Shown in pieces: positions 10,005-18,024 of a DNA stretch of 64,000 nt. This DNA comes from Actinomycetales bacterium (GTDB lineage Bacteria > Actinomycetota > Actinomycetes > Actinomycetales > Microbacteriaceae), in NCBI GenBank assembly GCA_015654475.1, contig JAATGV010000037.1, forward strand, positions 48,554 to 112,553, read 5' to 3'. A model generated the notes under the pieces. It worked only from the letters and a program-made list of their open reading frames with translations. It was not told where the DNA came from and did not search any database. Position 1 is the stretch's first letter. Each line of letters starts with the position of its first letter. The translations under genes and the position numbers were made by a program.

Positions 10005-10975
10005 TCCTTTGCCCCCTGCTGTTTTTGCGCGGCACGCAGCCGCACTGATGCCGACCTCGGGTTACTCAGTTTTTCTTGCTCACTCGCCAGCTGCGCCCCC
10101 CGAGTGATCAGGTGGATGCGAGGGCCATGCCCTGGAAGTGACACGGGAAGCCCTGCAGGACTTGAGTCAGTGGAGGCCTGCGCAAAAGCACGCTTGACGA
10201 TTCGGTCCTCGAGAGACTGATACGAAAGCACGACGATGCGGCCGCCCTCCCTCAACGAGTCGATCGCCGCAGGTATCGCCGCTTCGAGTACTGAGAGTTC
10301 CTGGTTCACCTCGATACGGATCGCCTGAAAGACCCGTTTCGCAGGATGCCCGCGTTTCGCCTGCACGGCACGCGGCACGACATCTGCCGCGATCTGAGCG
10401 AGTTCACCGGTTGTAGCGATAGCTGAGACTCGCCGGCGTTCGACGATTCGCTTGGCAATCTTGCCGGCGAACGGCTCCTCCCCGTATTCACGGAGGATTG
10501 TGGTGAGTTGCTCTACGGAGTACTCGTTCACAATTTCGGCCGCAGTGATACCCTCTGTCGGATCCATTCGCATATCGAGCGGTGCGTCAGTCGAGTACGA
10601 AAAACCTCGTGAGGTGTCGTCGATATGCAGCGATGACATCCCGAGGTCGAAAAGGATGGCGGATGCCGGGGTTTTCCCAGCCGCCACGATCGTACCGATG
10701 TGGTCGTATGTGGCTTTCTCGATGCGAAACCGGCCCGAAAAGGGCTTGAGCCGCTCAGTTGCGAGTTCGATCGCCGCGGGGTCGCGATCGATTCCGATCG
10801 CGTACGACTCGGGAAATGCGGCCAGGATCGCCGCCGTATGACCACCCATGCCACACGTCGCATCCACATACAACGCGCCCGGCTCCGTCAGCGATTCGCC
10901 GAGGATTCGCACGCAATCGGCGAGCATGACTGGCTCGTGGATCTTGGTGAGGTCTATTGGTCGGTCAGAGGCCAT
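10001..10975 (-). CDS. rsmH: RsmH, 16S rRNA C1402 N4-methyltransferase (MraW)
   Basis: RsmH methylates N4 of cytidine 1402 in 16S rRNA using S-adenosylmethionine. The 324-residue product begins MASDRPIDLTKIHEPVML, and HEPV is the usual family opening. SAM-binding motifs YVDATCGMGGHT and GIDRDP follow, then LFDLGMSS and the C-terminal SYQSLEDRIVKRAF. I use the ATG at 10975; the open frame runs further upstream but lacks family similarity there. The gene lies 104 bases downstream of mraZ and overlaps the ftsL-like gene by four bases. Confidence 0.95.
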   Translation of the reverse strand: MASDRPIDLTKIHEPVMLADCVRILGESLTEPGALYVDATCGMGGHTAAILAAFPESYAIGIDRDPAAIELATERLKPFSGRFRIEKATYDHIGTIVAAGKTPASAILFDLGMSSLHIDDTSRGFSYSTDAPLDMRMDPTEGITAAEIVNEYSVEQLTTILREYGEEPFAGKIAKRIVERRRVSAIATTGELAQIAADVVPRAVQAKRGHPAKRVFQAIRIEVNQELSVLEAAIPAAIDSLREGGRIVVLSYQSLEDRIVKRAFAQASTDSSPAGLPVSLPGHGPRIHLITRGAQLASEQEKLSNPRSASVRLRAAQKQQGAKE

Positions 10976-11079
10976 AGCTTTCCCGTGTGTGTCCCGGACC
11001 GAGAACCTCCAACCGTATTTCGATCTGGCAACGGGGAAGTTTGCCAGAGCGATCACGATTGAAAGTTCTCAGCCAGGGC

Positions 11080-11514
11080 TCAGAACAGTCCGGGAATCAC
11101 CTCCTCCGCAGTATCCGCAAATGGTTCTTCATGCTCGGCCAAGTACTTCTCCCATGCAGGGGCGGCCCAGATCTCTGCCCGATTACCGGCCCCGATCACG
11201 ACCAGATCGCGCTCAAGGTCGGCATAGGTGCGCAACATCGCAGGAACAGTGACTCGCCCCTGCTTGTCGGGAACCTCGTCGGAGGCACCGGAGAGAAACA
11301 GTCGCATGAAGTCTCGCGCCTGCTTGTTCGTCAAAGGCGCTTGACGGATCTTCTCCTGAACGTCGTCGAACTCCCGCGCGCTGAAGACGAAGACACAGTG
11401 TTCGAGCCCGCGTGTGAGCACCACTCCCCCGGCCAATTCGTCGCGGAACTTGGCGGGCAAGATGAGGCGCCCTTTCTCGTCCAGCTTGGGGAGGTGAGTG
11501 CCAAGCATTGTCAT
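11080..11514 (-). CDS. mraZ: MraZ, transcriptional regulator of the dcw cluster
   Basis: MraZ is an AbrB-fold DNA-binding protein that forms rings and regulates its own dcw operon in the bacteria where it has been studied. The 144-residue product contains two tandem MraZ half-domains, each with the DxxxR signature: [13 protein letters not shown] near residue 12 and [13 protein letters not shown] near residue 81. The ATG at 11514 follows a GGAAGGGG ribosome-binding site; an ATG two codons later is also possible. It is the first gene of the cluster and is preceded by a matching operator-like repeat. Confidence 0.96.
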   Translation of the reverse strand: MTMLGTHLPKLDEKGRLILPAKFRDELAGGVVLTRGLEHCVFVFSAREFDDVQEKIRQAPLTNKQARDFMRLFLSGASDEVPDKQGRVTVPAMLRTYADLERDLVVIGAGNRAEIWAAPAWEKYLAEHEEPFADTAEEVIPGLF

Positions 11515-11548
11515 GCGGAACGCCCCTTCCCAACCGGCCTGCGAGAAT

Positions 11549-11578
11549 TTCCCCCCACATTACCCCACTATTCACCAC
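11549..11578 (-). promoter_or_regulatory. Putative MraZ operator: three 10-bp direct repeats
   Basis: Read on the minus strand, the sequence is three consecutive 10-base units, GTGGTGAATA, GTGGGGTAAT and GTGGGGGGAA, each starting with GTGG. They end 34 bases before the mraZ start. Known MraZ boxes are G-rich direct repeats with 10-bp periodicity just upstream of mraZ, which fits both sequence and place. Binding is inferred. Confidence 0.75.
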
Positions 11579-11742
11579 AAACCTAGTATTTCGGCTCTTT
11601 TTGGACGTGATGGTGCCGAGACTTCCCAACAAAATAGGGGGAAGTATAGAGTGGAGGGAAATCTTGCGTGTTGCACCAGATCTGGCACAATCATGAGGTC
11701 TGTGCACGTCAAGACGCGCTACGGGCGGGCCTTGATAACGGC

Positions 11743-11766
11743 TCTAGGCCGTTCCGCATTGGGCTC
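11743..11766 (+). repeat. Degenerate direct repeat, copy 1
   Basis: The copy starts TCTAGGCC and ends TTGGGCTC. It matches the copy at 11803-11826 at 18 of 24 positions by my count, exactly 60 bp upstream of it. Function is unknown. Confidence 0.45.
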
Positions 11767-11802
11767 AACCGTGGTCAACTGATTCAGCACCGCCTAAAGA
11801 CG

Positions 11803-11826
11803 TCTAGGCTCGCCCGCAATGGGCCC
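11803..11826 (+). repeat. Degenerate direct repeat, copy 2
   Basis: The copy starts TCTAGGCT and ends ATGGGCCC, and is the partner of the copy at 11743-11766. It ends five bases before the first GC-rich inverted repeat unit. Confidence 0.45.
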
Positions 11827-11830
11827 CACT

Positions 11831-11845
11831 CTGCAGACGCCCCCA
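11831..11845 (-). repeat. GC-rich intergenic repeat, copy 1 (inverted)
   Basis: On the minus strand this reads TGGGGGCGTCTGCAG, identical over 15 bases to copies 3 and 4. The match with copy 3 extends upstream through CGTYCGGA, so the repeat unit is longer than the core. Confidence 0.7.
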
Positions 11846-11920
11846 TCCGGACGCTCCCGAGGTACACGAAGTGTCAGCGTTGCTCACGCAACGCACCGCG
11901 ACTATCGGTCCGCTGTCCGG

Positions 11921-11934
11921 AGCAGACGCCCCCA
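11921..11934 (-). repeat. GC-rich intergenic repeat, copy 2 (inverted)
   Basis: On the minus strand it reads TGGGGGCGTCTGCT, matching the core of the other copies over 13 bases. Upstream it shares GCG with copy 4, giving GCGTGGGGGCGTCTGC in both. Confidence 0.65.
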
Positions 11935-12025
11935 CGCGCATCCCGGTTCCACAGCACGAGCAGAACTCTTTGCCCGATACTTCGGGCTGCGACCACATCG
12001 CGTATCGGGAGGCAAGACGTTCGGA

Positions 12026-12040
12026 TGGGGGCGTCTGCAG
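12026..12040 (+). repeat. GC-rich intergenic repeat, copy 3 (direct)
   Basis: TGGGGGCGTCTGCAG on the plus strand, followed by an A-run and GGGAG, as in copy 4. Its left flank resembles that of copy 1 in the opposite orientation, making copies 1 and 3 an inverted pair about 180 bp apart. Confidence 0.7.
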
Positions 12041-12121
12041 AAAAAGGGAGCGCAGCTATAGGCAGGGACTAGACGGCCGGGGCAGGGTTGTACGGCGCTG
12101 TCGCTGCGGTGGGTGCTCGCG

Positions 12122-12136
12122 TGGGGGCGTCTGCAG
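12122..12136 (+). repeat. GC-rich intergenic repeat, copy 4 (direct)
   Basis: TGGGGGCGTCTGCAG followed by AAACGGGAG, closely matching the right flank of copy 3. With copy 2 it forms a second inverted pair, nested differently from the copy 1/3 pair. Confidence 0.7.
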
Positions 12137-12252
12137 AAACGGGAGGTACGGCTCGAAATGAGGAGGATGGGTCTGCTGTTCCGGGCCACGCGTCTTCGAC
12201 AAAACCCACAAATGCTCAGCGCTTGCATGCATTCGGCATCGACACACACCAA

Positions 12253-12279
12253 AAGTACAAAAGCCCACCGAAGTGGGCT
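12253..12279 (-). terminator. Rho-independent terminator of the DUF3040 gene
   Basis: On the minus strand the stem AGCCCAC, tetraloop TTCG and stem GTGGGCT are followed by TTTGTACTTTT. It lies about 40 bases downstream of the DUF3040 stop codon and is oriented to end that transcript. Confidence 0.8.
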
Positions 12280-12285
12280 GATGTC

Positions 12286-12303
12286 TTGGTCTAGCTAGAC
12301 CAA
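12286..12303. repeat. Perfect 18-bp palindrome
   Basis: TTGGTCTAGCTAGACCAA is fully self-complementary with no loop. It sits between the DUF3040 stop and its terminator, within the mRNA 3' end. The lack of a loop favours a protein-binding site over a hairpin, but this is unproven. Confidence 0.6.
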
Positions 12304-12320
12304 ATGTCGAATTGACCGGG

Positions 12321-12704
12321 CTATTCGCCGCGACGCTTCGCCCACCGACGTTGCATCGTCTGGGAGAACCCATCGCCCGCCCCACTGGGTGCCTGTCCGG
12401 CCTTGCGAGACGAACGCCCGGCATCCGGGCTTTCGGGGCCTGCCGACTTTGCCGGTCGTAGAGCAAGGAAAACACCAAGAGCCATCACGATGAACCCAAG
12501 CACCCCGATCGCCGGTTGCTTGATGACCACCCCAACGATGAGAGCAACCAAGCCGACGACCACGGCTATCGAGCCGAGGACAATGCCGCGAAGGTTGACA
12601 TGCAAGCTGCCACCCTTGGGAGAGGTCACAACATCGGCCTCCGAACTATACAGGTTGCGTTCCATCTCATCGAGGAGTCGCTGTTCATGTTCTGACAGTG
12701 GCAT
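12321..12704 (-). CDS. DUF3040 family membrane protein
   Basis: This 127-residue protein has the typical DUF3040 opening MPLSEHEQRLLDEMERNLY, two transmembrane helices (about residues 42-62 and 66-84), and a basic Ser/Gly-rich tail ending in RRWAKRRGE. Such proteins are widespread in Actinobacteria beside the dcw cluster; their function is not established. The ATG at 12704 is preferred because AGGGAGGTG lies six bases upstream; an upstream GTG overlaps that ribosome-binding site. It is transcribed divergently from the polyprenyl synthase gene. Confidence 0.88.
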   Translation of the reverse strand: MPLSEHEQRLLDEMERNLYSSEADVVTSPKGGSLHVNLRGIVLGSIAVVVGLVALIVGVVIKQPAIGVLGFIVMALGVFLALRPAKSAGPESPDAGRSSRKAGQAPSGAGDGFSQTMQRRWAKRRGE

Positions 12705-12829
12705 CGAAGGCACCTCCCTGGGGGCTATTTACAATGCAAGTATGCCACCATCTGGCAACGTCAGCACTGGGATATTTCTGAGAGTTGCACGAATAGACGG
12801 CTGCGTGAAAACTCCTCGCGAACAATAGA

Positions 12830-13960
12830 ATGTCTCGCGTGGACGCAACTCAGGCACTCCTTACGCACCTCGACACGGCAATCACCAGCGGACTCGCGGG
12901 CAGGAAGGCACATCTCGAGACCATCAGCGTGGATGCCGGCCCACTGGTCGATGCGGCAGCCGCCCTGTTGAGCCGCGGCAAGAGGCTACGGCCGCAATTC
13001 TGCTACTGGGGGTGGAGGGCCATCGCAGACAACGCCGTCCCAGACGTTTTGCCGCAGGCCGAGGCCGGAGACAGCGAGCTGGCCTGCATCCTGCGTATCT
13101 CGGAGGGGCTGGAATTCTTCCACGCGGCTGCCCTCGTACATGACGACATTATTGACCGGTCAGATTCCCGAAGGGGCCAGCCGAGTGCGCACCGCCGCTT
13201 CGAACTGCTTTACGGCCACGAAGACGATCCCGCCGGAAGAGAACACTTTGGTCAATCCGCCGCCATCTTGCTCGGCGACCTACTTTTGACGTGGAGCCAC
13301 GAACTATTCGCCACAGCAATGAATTACCCGTTCGCCTCGGAGCGCAAATTAACCACGCAGCACCGCATCAACCAGATGTGCACCGAAGTCATGGCCGGCC
13401 AGTATCTCGATGTGTTCGCCGAGAGCGCCTGGCAGCATCGCACGCCAGAGGCCGCGCTGGCTGAATCGCTGACTGTGCTCAGATACAAATCTGCGAAGTA
13501 CTCGGTCCAGGCACCCTTGCTCATCGGCGCGTCCGTGGCCGGCGCGACTGTAGGCCAAGTGGATGCGCTGTCACGCTACGGGCTCGCGCTCGGTGAGGCT
13601 TTCCAACTTCGGGATGACATCCTGGGAGTCTTTGGCGATCCAGAGACAACGGGCAAGCCTGCCAGCGACGATATTCGCGAAGGCAAACGGACATACCTCG
13701 TGCTCTTGACCCGAAACGGCTTGCCGCGAAGCATGCAGAGAGTGCTCGACGAGATGATGGGTAACCCTGCGCTTGATGCTGAACAGATCGATGCAGTGCG
13801 GCGGCTTGCCTCCGAAACCGGGGCGGTCAAGGCGGTGGAGGCCATGATTTCAGAGCGAGTGGACACAGCCCGAGCCGCCATCGCCGAAGGAGATTTCCCC
13901 GCAGAGGCATATTCCGAACTCGATCGACTCATCGCTGCGACGGCCTACCGCACCGTCTAG
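12830..13960 (+). CDS. Polyprenyl diphosphate synthase (IdsA-like)
   Basis: This trans-isoprenyl diphosphate synthase condenses isopentenyl diphosphate with an allylic primer, supplying chains for menaquinone, carotenoids or similar lipids. The 376-residue product has GKRLRPQFCYW, the first Asp-rich motif HDDIIDRSDSRRG near residue 105, and the second, FQLRDDILGVFGD, near residue 258. Product chain length cannot be read safely from sequence. Its place beside an Rv2175c-like gene and a PknL-like kinase matches the M. tuberculosis Rv2173-Rv2176 neighbourhood. No clear ribosome-binding site precedes the ATG; a GTG three codons later is an alternative. Confidence 0.9.
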   Translation: MSRVDATQALLTHLDTAITSGLAGRKAHLETISVDAGPLVDAAAALLSRGKRLRPQFCYWGWRAIADNAVPDVLPQAEAGDSELACILRISEGLEFFHAAALVHDDIIDRSDSRRGQPSAHRRFELLYGHEDDPAGREHFGQSAAILLGDLLLTWSHELFATAMNYPFASERKLTTQHRINQMCTEVMAGQYLDVFAESAWQHRTPEAALAESLTVLRYKSAKYSVQAPLLIGASVAGATVGQVDALSRYGLALGEAFQLRDDILGVFGDPETTGKPASDDIREGKRTYLVLLTRNGLPRSMQRVLDEMMGNPALDAEQIDAVRRLASETGAVKAVEAMISERVDTARAAIAEGDFPAEAYSELDRLIAATAYRTV

Positions 13961-14025
13961 CCGGATGCCAGACATAGCCGGGCGAATGGATGGGTAATTA
14001 CTGCCAGCGGATAGTGGGGACGCGA

Positions 14026-14385
14026 TCAGAATGCGAGCATCTGCACTGCTTGGCGCACGATCGTCTTCCGTGATTGACGCAGCGCATCAATCGGAGTGGC
14101 ACCCACCATGTCATTCGGTGTGAGCATCCACGTGCATGCTTCGTCGTCGCCGTATCCCGCGTCGTGCAATGAGATCAAGGTTCCCCTGAGGTGCTGGAGA
14201 GGCTGACCGTCGCGGAGGAACACGTCGGGAATGCGGCGCTGCCCGTCTTGAAAGCGAGATCCCAGGTCTTTGTTCTCGACGAGTCGCTTGACTCTGGCAC
14301 GCGAAACACCGAGCGCCTCGGCGGCTTCGTCGTAGCTCAGCCAAGTGATGGAGTTCTCTGGCTCTCGCGGATTGTCCTGTGGCAC
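14026..14385 (-). CDS. Rv2175c-like DNA-binding protein
   Basis: This 119-residue protein has an N-terminal winged helix-turn-helix (WLSYDEAAEALGVSRARVKRLV, about residues 14-37), then QRRIPDVFLRDGQPLQHLRGTL and a C-terminal helical segment, as in mycobacterial Rv2175c. In M. tuberculosis Rv2175c is a substrate of the kinase PknL encoded next to it. Here too the gene faces away from a PASTA kinase gene about 200 bases off. A kinase-substrate link in this organism is inferred from synteny only. Confidence 0.88.
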   Translation of the reverse strand: MPQDNPREPENSITWLSYDEAAEALGVSRARVKRLVENKDLGSRFQDGQRRIPDVFLRDGQPLQHLRGTLISLHDAGYGDDEACTWMLTPNDMVGATPIDALRQSRKTIVRQAVQMLAF

Positions 14386-14581
14386 GCTCTCATTTTTTCA
14401 CGTCTGCACGCCATGTGGTAATCGAACCCGGAAAAAGATACCCAACTGTGCCGATGTCTTCGGTTTTCGAGTGGCAAAAGTACACATCAGTCACTTTTGT
14501 CACTTTCACCACATCCGTTTACTGTGACAACACACCCAATTGCTTCACGTTGCTACCCCCACGCGAACCTAGAATGAACCC

Positions 14582-16552
14582 GTGACCGAACAGCCGCCGA
14601 TCAGCGACCCCATCGTTGGGCGAACCATCGACGGCCGCTATCACATCGACGAGGTCATCGCCTCCGGTGGGATGGCCACCGTGTACCGCGCAACCGACGT
14701 TCGCCTCCAGCGCTCGGTTGCCGTCAAGGTCATGCATGCGCACCTCGCGGCCGATCAGCAGTTCCGCGACAGGTTCCTCAGCGAGGCCCTTGCCTCCGCA
14801 AAGCTCGCACATCCCAACATTGTCAACGTCTACGATCAGGGTCATGAGGCCGGACTCTGGTATCTGGTGATGGAATATGTTCCTAACATCACGCTCCGTG
14901 ACCTGCTGCGCAAGAGACGATCGCTCAGTCCTCACGAAGCATTGAGCATCTTCAGCCCGGCCCTTGCCGGACTTGCCGCCGCACACGATGCAGGCATTCT
15001 TCACCGAGACCTTAAACCAGAAAACATCCTTCTCGCCGACGATGGCCGCGTCAAACTTGCCGACTTCGGCCTCGCGCGCGCCGTCAGCGACCATACCTCG
15101 CCGACCCAGAGCCTCATCGGCAGTGTCGCGTACATGTCTCCCGAGTTGCTTTCCCGCGGCCGCGCGGATGCTCGTAGCGACATTTATGCGATGGGCATCA
15201 TTCTCTACGAAATGCTTGTCGGAGCCCGGCCGTTTCGCAGCAAAGATGCGGTACAGATCGCGCTGCAGCACGCGAACGATCCCGTTCCACTACCATCGGC
15301 AAGCAATCCGAATATCCCGGTAGACGTTGACGAACTCGTGCAGTGGGCCACCGCGAAACAACCAGATGATCGGCCGAGGAACGCCCACATCCTGCGCGAG
15401 CAAACCGACGACATCATCGCCACACTCGGCACAGACAGCGGGAGCGTTCCCCCAGCGGTGCTGCAACGCACCGCACCGACGCGCGTCCTCACATCGGTGC
15501 CGCCACCTCCCGAACTAGCCAGGACCACCGTGCTGGACACGGCCACGGCGCAGAGTGCAGCCGTTGCCATCAAGCCGCCACAGCCACGTCAGCCGGGGAA
15601 CGACGTGGAAAAGTTGCAGCGGCTCGGCCGCTCAGGATCGCGCCGGGGCGGGATGCTGTTGCTGATAGTGCTTCTTCTTGCAGCATTTGCAGCCGGAACC
15701 GGTTGGTATTTCGGCGACGGTCCGGGTGCCATGACAAGCATTCCTGACGTGACGAGCCTCAGCGAAGAAGAGGCGAAGGCCACATTGGAGACGCAAGGGT
15801 TTCTGGTGGAGTCGACACGTGTTCACGACCTGAACATCCCGAGCGGCACGGTCATGTCCACCGATCCTTCTGGCGGATCCAACGCATTCACGGGGTCAAC
15901 CGTATCGATCGTTGTCTCCTCCGGGCCGGCAAACGCCAAAATCCCCTCGGTGATCGGGGCAGATCGGGACGCGGCGACCGAAGCCCTTGAAGAACGTGGC
16001 TTCGTTATTGCAACCAAGATCAATTACCGTTTCTCCACAGAGGCCGCGGACACCGTCCTCAGCTTGTCGGCAGGCAAAAAATCGATCCGCGAAGGGCAAT
16101 CCGTGCGTCAGGGGACCAAGATCTCCTTGACGCTCTCGCTCGGTTCGATTCCGAGTGTTGTCGGCTCGACTCAGGAATCGGCCACGACCACTCTGCAGGA
16201 CGCAGGCCTCAAGGTGCGAATCGCCTCGACGAAGTTCAGCGACACGGTAGCAAAGGGCCTGGTCATTTCGCAATCGAACGAAAAAGAGGTGATGGCCAAA
16301 GGCGACACCGTCTCGCTCGTAGTCTCGAAAGGGCAAGACCTCGTCGCCATTCCCACTGGAATGGTCGGACAGTCCGTCGATTCCGCAAACGCTGCGCTCG
16401 AAGCCGCGGGATTCGACGTCGTCATCGACAACGACTGGCTGCCAGACGTCACCAAACAACTTGCGACGGTGAGTCGCACCGATCCCGCCGAAGGCACGCA
16501 GGTGAAGCGCGGTTCGACGGTGACGATCTATTGGACGTTCACCTCCGGCTAG
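14582..16552 (+). CDS. PknL-like Ser/Thr protein kinase with four PASTA domains
   Basis: This membrane receptor kinase presumably senses muropeptides or lipid II through its PASTA repeats. The 656-residue protein has a kinase domain at residues ~14-275 with the glycine loop ASGGMATVY, catalytic Lys49 in VAVKV, HRDLKPEN near 141, DFG near 160 and a Thr/Ser-rich activation loop. A Pro/Ala linker follows, then one transmembrane helix (~358-380) and four PASTA repeats from ~388 to the end. The start is GTG at 14582, with no strong ribosome-binding site. Neighbours match the mycobacterial pknL locus. Confidence 0.93.
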   Translation: MTEQPPISDPIVGRTIDGRYHIDEVIASGGMATVYRATDVRLQRSVAVKVMHAHLAADQQFRDRFLSEALASAKLAHPNIVNVYDQGHEAGLWYLVMEYVPNITLRDLLRKRRSLSPHEALSIFSPALAGLAAAHDAGILHRDLKPENILLADDGRVKLADFGLARAVSDHTSPTQSLIGSVAYMSPELLSRGRADARSDIYAMGIILYEMLVGARPFRSKDAVQIALQHANDPVPLPSASNPNIPVDVDELVQWATAKQPDDRPRNAHILREQTDDIIATLGTDSGSVPPAVLQRTAPTRVLTSVPPPPELARTTVLDTATAQSAAVAIKPPQPRQPGNDVEKLQRLGRSGSRRGGMLLLIVLLLAAFAAGTGWYFGDGPGAMTSIPDVTSLSEEEAKATLETQGFLVESTRVHDLNIPSGTVMSTDPSGGSNAFTGSTVSIVVSSGPANAKIPSVIGADRDAATEALEERGFVIATKINYRFSTEAADTVLSLSAGKKSIREGQSVRQGTKISLTLSLGSIPSVVGSTQESATTTLQDAGLKVRIASTKFSDTVAKGLVISQSNEKEVMAKGDTVSLVVSKGQDLVAIPTGMVGQSVDSANAALEAAGFDVVIDNDWLPDVTKQLATVSRTDPAEGTQVKRGSTVTIYWTFTSG

Positions 16553-16606
16553 GAGGCGCAGATCCGTTGGCGAGCTGCGATGTAAGCTGCCCGGAGTTTG
16601 CAGAGG

Positions 16607-17992
16607 CTATGCAGATGCCTGAGAATGCGCGCTCAGCTCTTCCGCGATCAGGAAGGCCAGTTCCAGCGACTGCATGTGATTCAGCCGGGGGTCGCACACC
16701 GATTCGTATCTCGTGGCGAGCGTCGCCTCGTCGATCTCCTCGGCGCCGCCGAGGCATTCGGTCACGTCGTCGCCAGTAAGCTCGATGTGCACGCCGCCAG
16801 GGAATGTACCGACCTGAGAATGCGCCTCAAAGAAGCCGCGCACCTCGTTCACGACGTCGTCGAAACGCCTGGTCTTGTAGCCGGTGGATGTGGTCATGCT
16901 GTTGCCGTGCATCGGGTCGCTGACCCACACAGGCAACGCATCGGTTTTCGACACGAATTCGAGAAGAGGTGGCAACGCGTCACGAATGGTTCCAGCACCC
17001 ATACGCGTGATGAATGTGAGCCTGCCGGGCTCGCGATCGGGATCGAGGCGGTCGATGAGCCGTTCGACATCGTCTGTCGACGTGCTCGGTCCGAGTTTGA
17101 CTCCGATCGGGTTGCGCAATCGCGAAAGGTAGTCCACGTGCGCGGCATCCAGCTGTCGGGTGCGCTCGCCGATCCACAAAAAGTGCGCCGACGTGCCATA
17201 CGGCTGACCGGTTCGAGAATCGATACGAGTCAGCGGCCGCTCGTAATCGAACAGCAGGGCCTCGTGCCCGACAAAGAAGTCAGCGCGTTTGAGCTCTTCG
17301 AAGTCGGCGCCACATGCATCCATGAACCGCACTGCTCTGTCGATCTCACCAGCGAGCTGATCGTAACGTGAATTCGCCGGGTTCGAGGTGAAACCCTTGT
17401 TCCACATGTGGACTTCGCGCAGGTCGGCAAATCCGCCTTGCGTGAACGCGCGAATGAGATTCAAGGTGGATGCCGCCATATGGTAGCCATCGACGAGTCG
17501 GTGCGGATCGGGCGTGCGAGATTCGGGGGTGAAATCGTAGCCGTTGACCACATCGCCGCGGTATGCCGGCAATGTCACACCATCCCGCGTCTCAGTATCG
17601 GACGAACGCGGCTTCGAGAACTGGCCGGCCATGCGCCCCATTTTGATGACAGGAAGCGAGGCGCCGTAGGTCAACACGATCGCCATCTGAAGGATGGTCT
17701 TGACTCTGGCCTTGATCTTGTCTGCTGTCGCATGCGCGAACGTCTCGGCGCAGTCCCCGCCCTGGAGCAGAAACGCCTTGCCCTGCGCCACGTCGCCGAG
17801 GCGAGCACGCAACTGGTCGACTTCCCCGGCAAATACCAGCTGGGGAAAAGTGCGCAGCTGTGCACGCGCACTCTCTACAGCCGCCTCATCCGGCCAGTTC
17901 GGCTGCTGAAACACCTCGAGCTTCTTCCACTCGTCGAGGCCCTCAACAACCCCTGGGGCGGGCAGGGTTATCGGCTCGGTGAACGTCGACAC
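16607..17992 (-). CDS. aroG: Class II DAHP synthase, first enzyme of the shikimate pathway
   Basis: The enzyme condenses phosphoenolpyruvate and erythrose 4-phosphate to DAHP. The 461-residue product contains class II signatures: LLQGGDCAETFAH, IVLTYGASLPVIKMGRMAGQ, the WNKGF region, and the C-terminal WVSDPMHGN and HIELTGDDVTECLGG. The GTG at 17992 is chosen because GAAGGAG precedes it and it gives a normal length; the open frame continues about 100 codons upstream through the plsC 3' end but without similarity. Gene order with pknL parallels mycobacterial aroG (Rv2178c). Confidence 0.95.
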   Translation of the reverse strand: MSTFTEPITLPAPGVVEGLDEWKKLEVFQQPNWPDEAAVESARAQLRTFPQLVFAGEVDQLRARLGDVAQGKAFLLQGGDCAETFAHATADKIKARVKTILQMAIVLTYGASLPVIKMGRMAGQFSKPRSSDTETRDGVTLPAYRGDVVNGYDFTPESRTPDPHRLVDGYHMAASTLNLIRAFTQGGFADLREVHMWNKGFTSNPANSRYDQLAGEIDRAVRFMDACGADFEELKRADFFVGHEALLFDYERPLTRIDSRTGQPYGTSAHFLWIGERTRQLDAAHVDYLSRLRNPIGVKLGPSTSTDDVERLIDRLDPDREPGRLTFITRMGAGTIRDALPPLLEFVSKTDALPVWVSDPMHGNSMTTSTGYKTRRFDDVVNEVRGFFEAHSQVGTFPGGVHIELTGDDVTECLGGAEEIDEATLATRYESVCDPRLNHMQSLELAFLIAEELSAHSQASA

Positions 17993-18024
17993 GTATTCTC
18001 CTTCAACTGTGAGGAAGCATTCGG

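Larger units (their letters stand above)
11515..12252. other. Gene-free intergenic region with repeats upstream of mraZ
   Basis: No reading frame here has a plausible protein; the short frames are arginine- and proline-rich noise. The region holds the putative MraZ operator, two degenerate 24-bp direct repeats exactly 60 bp apart, and four copies of a GC-rich repeat, two per orientation. A TATACT hexamer on the minus strand near 11645 could belong to the dcw promoter, but I see no convincing -35 partner. Confidence 0.6.

Noticed and set aside
12830..12850. Leaderless start for the polyprenyl synthase gene
   Set aside because: No ribosome-binding site is evident, but also no promoter hexamers at the right distance; not supported enough to list.
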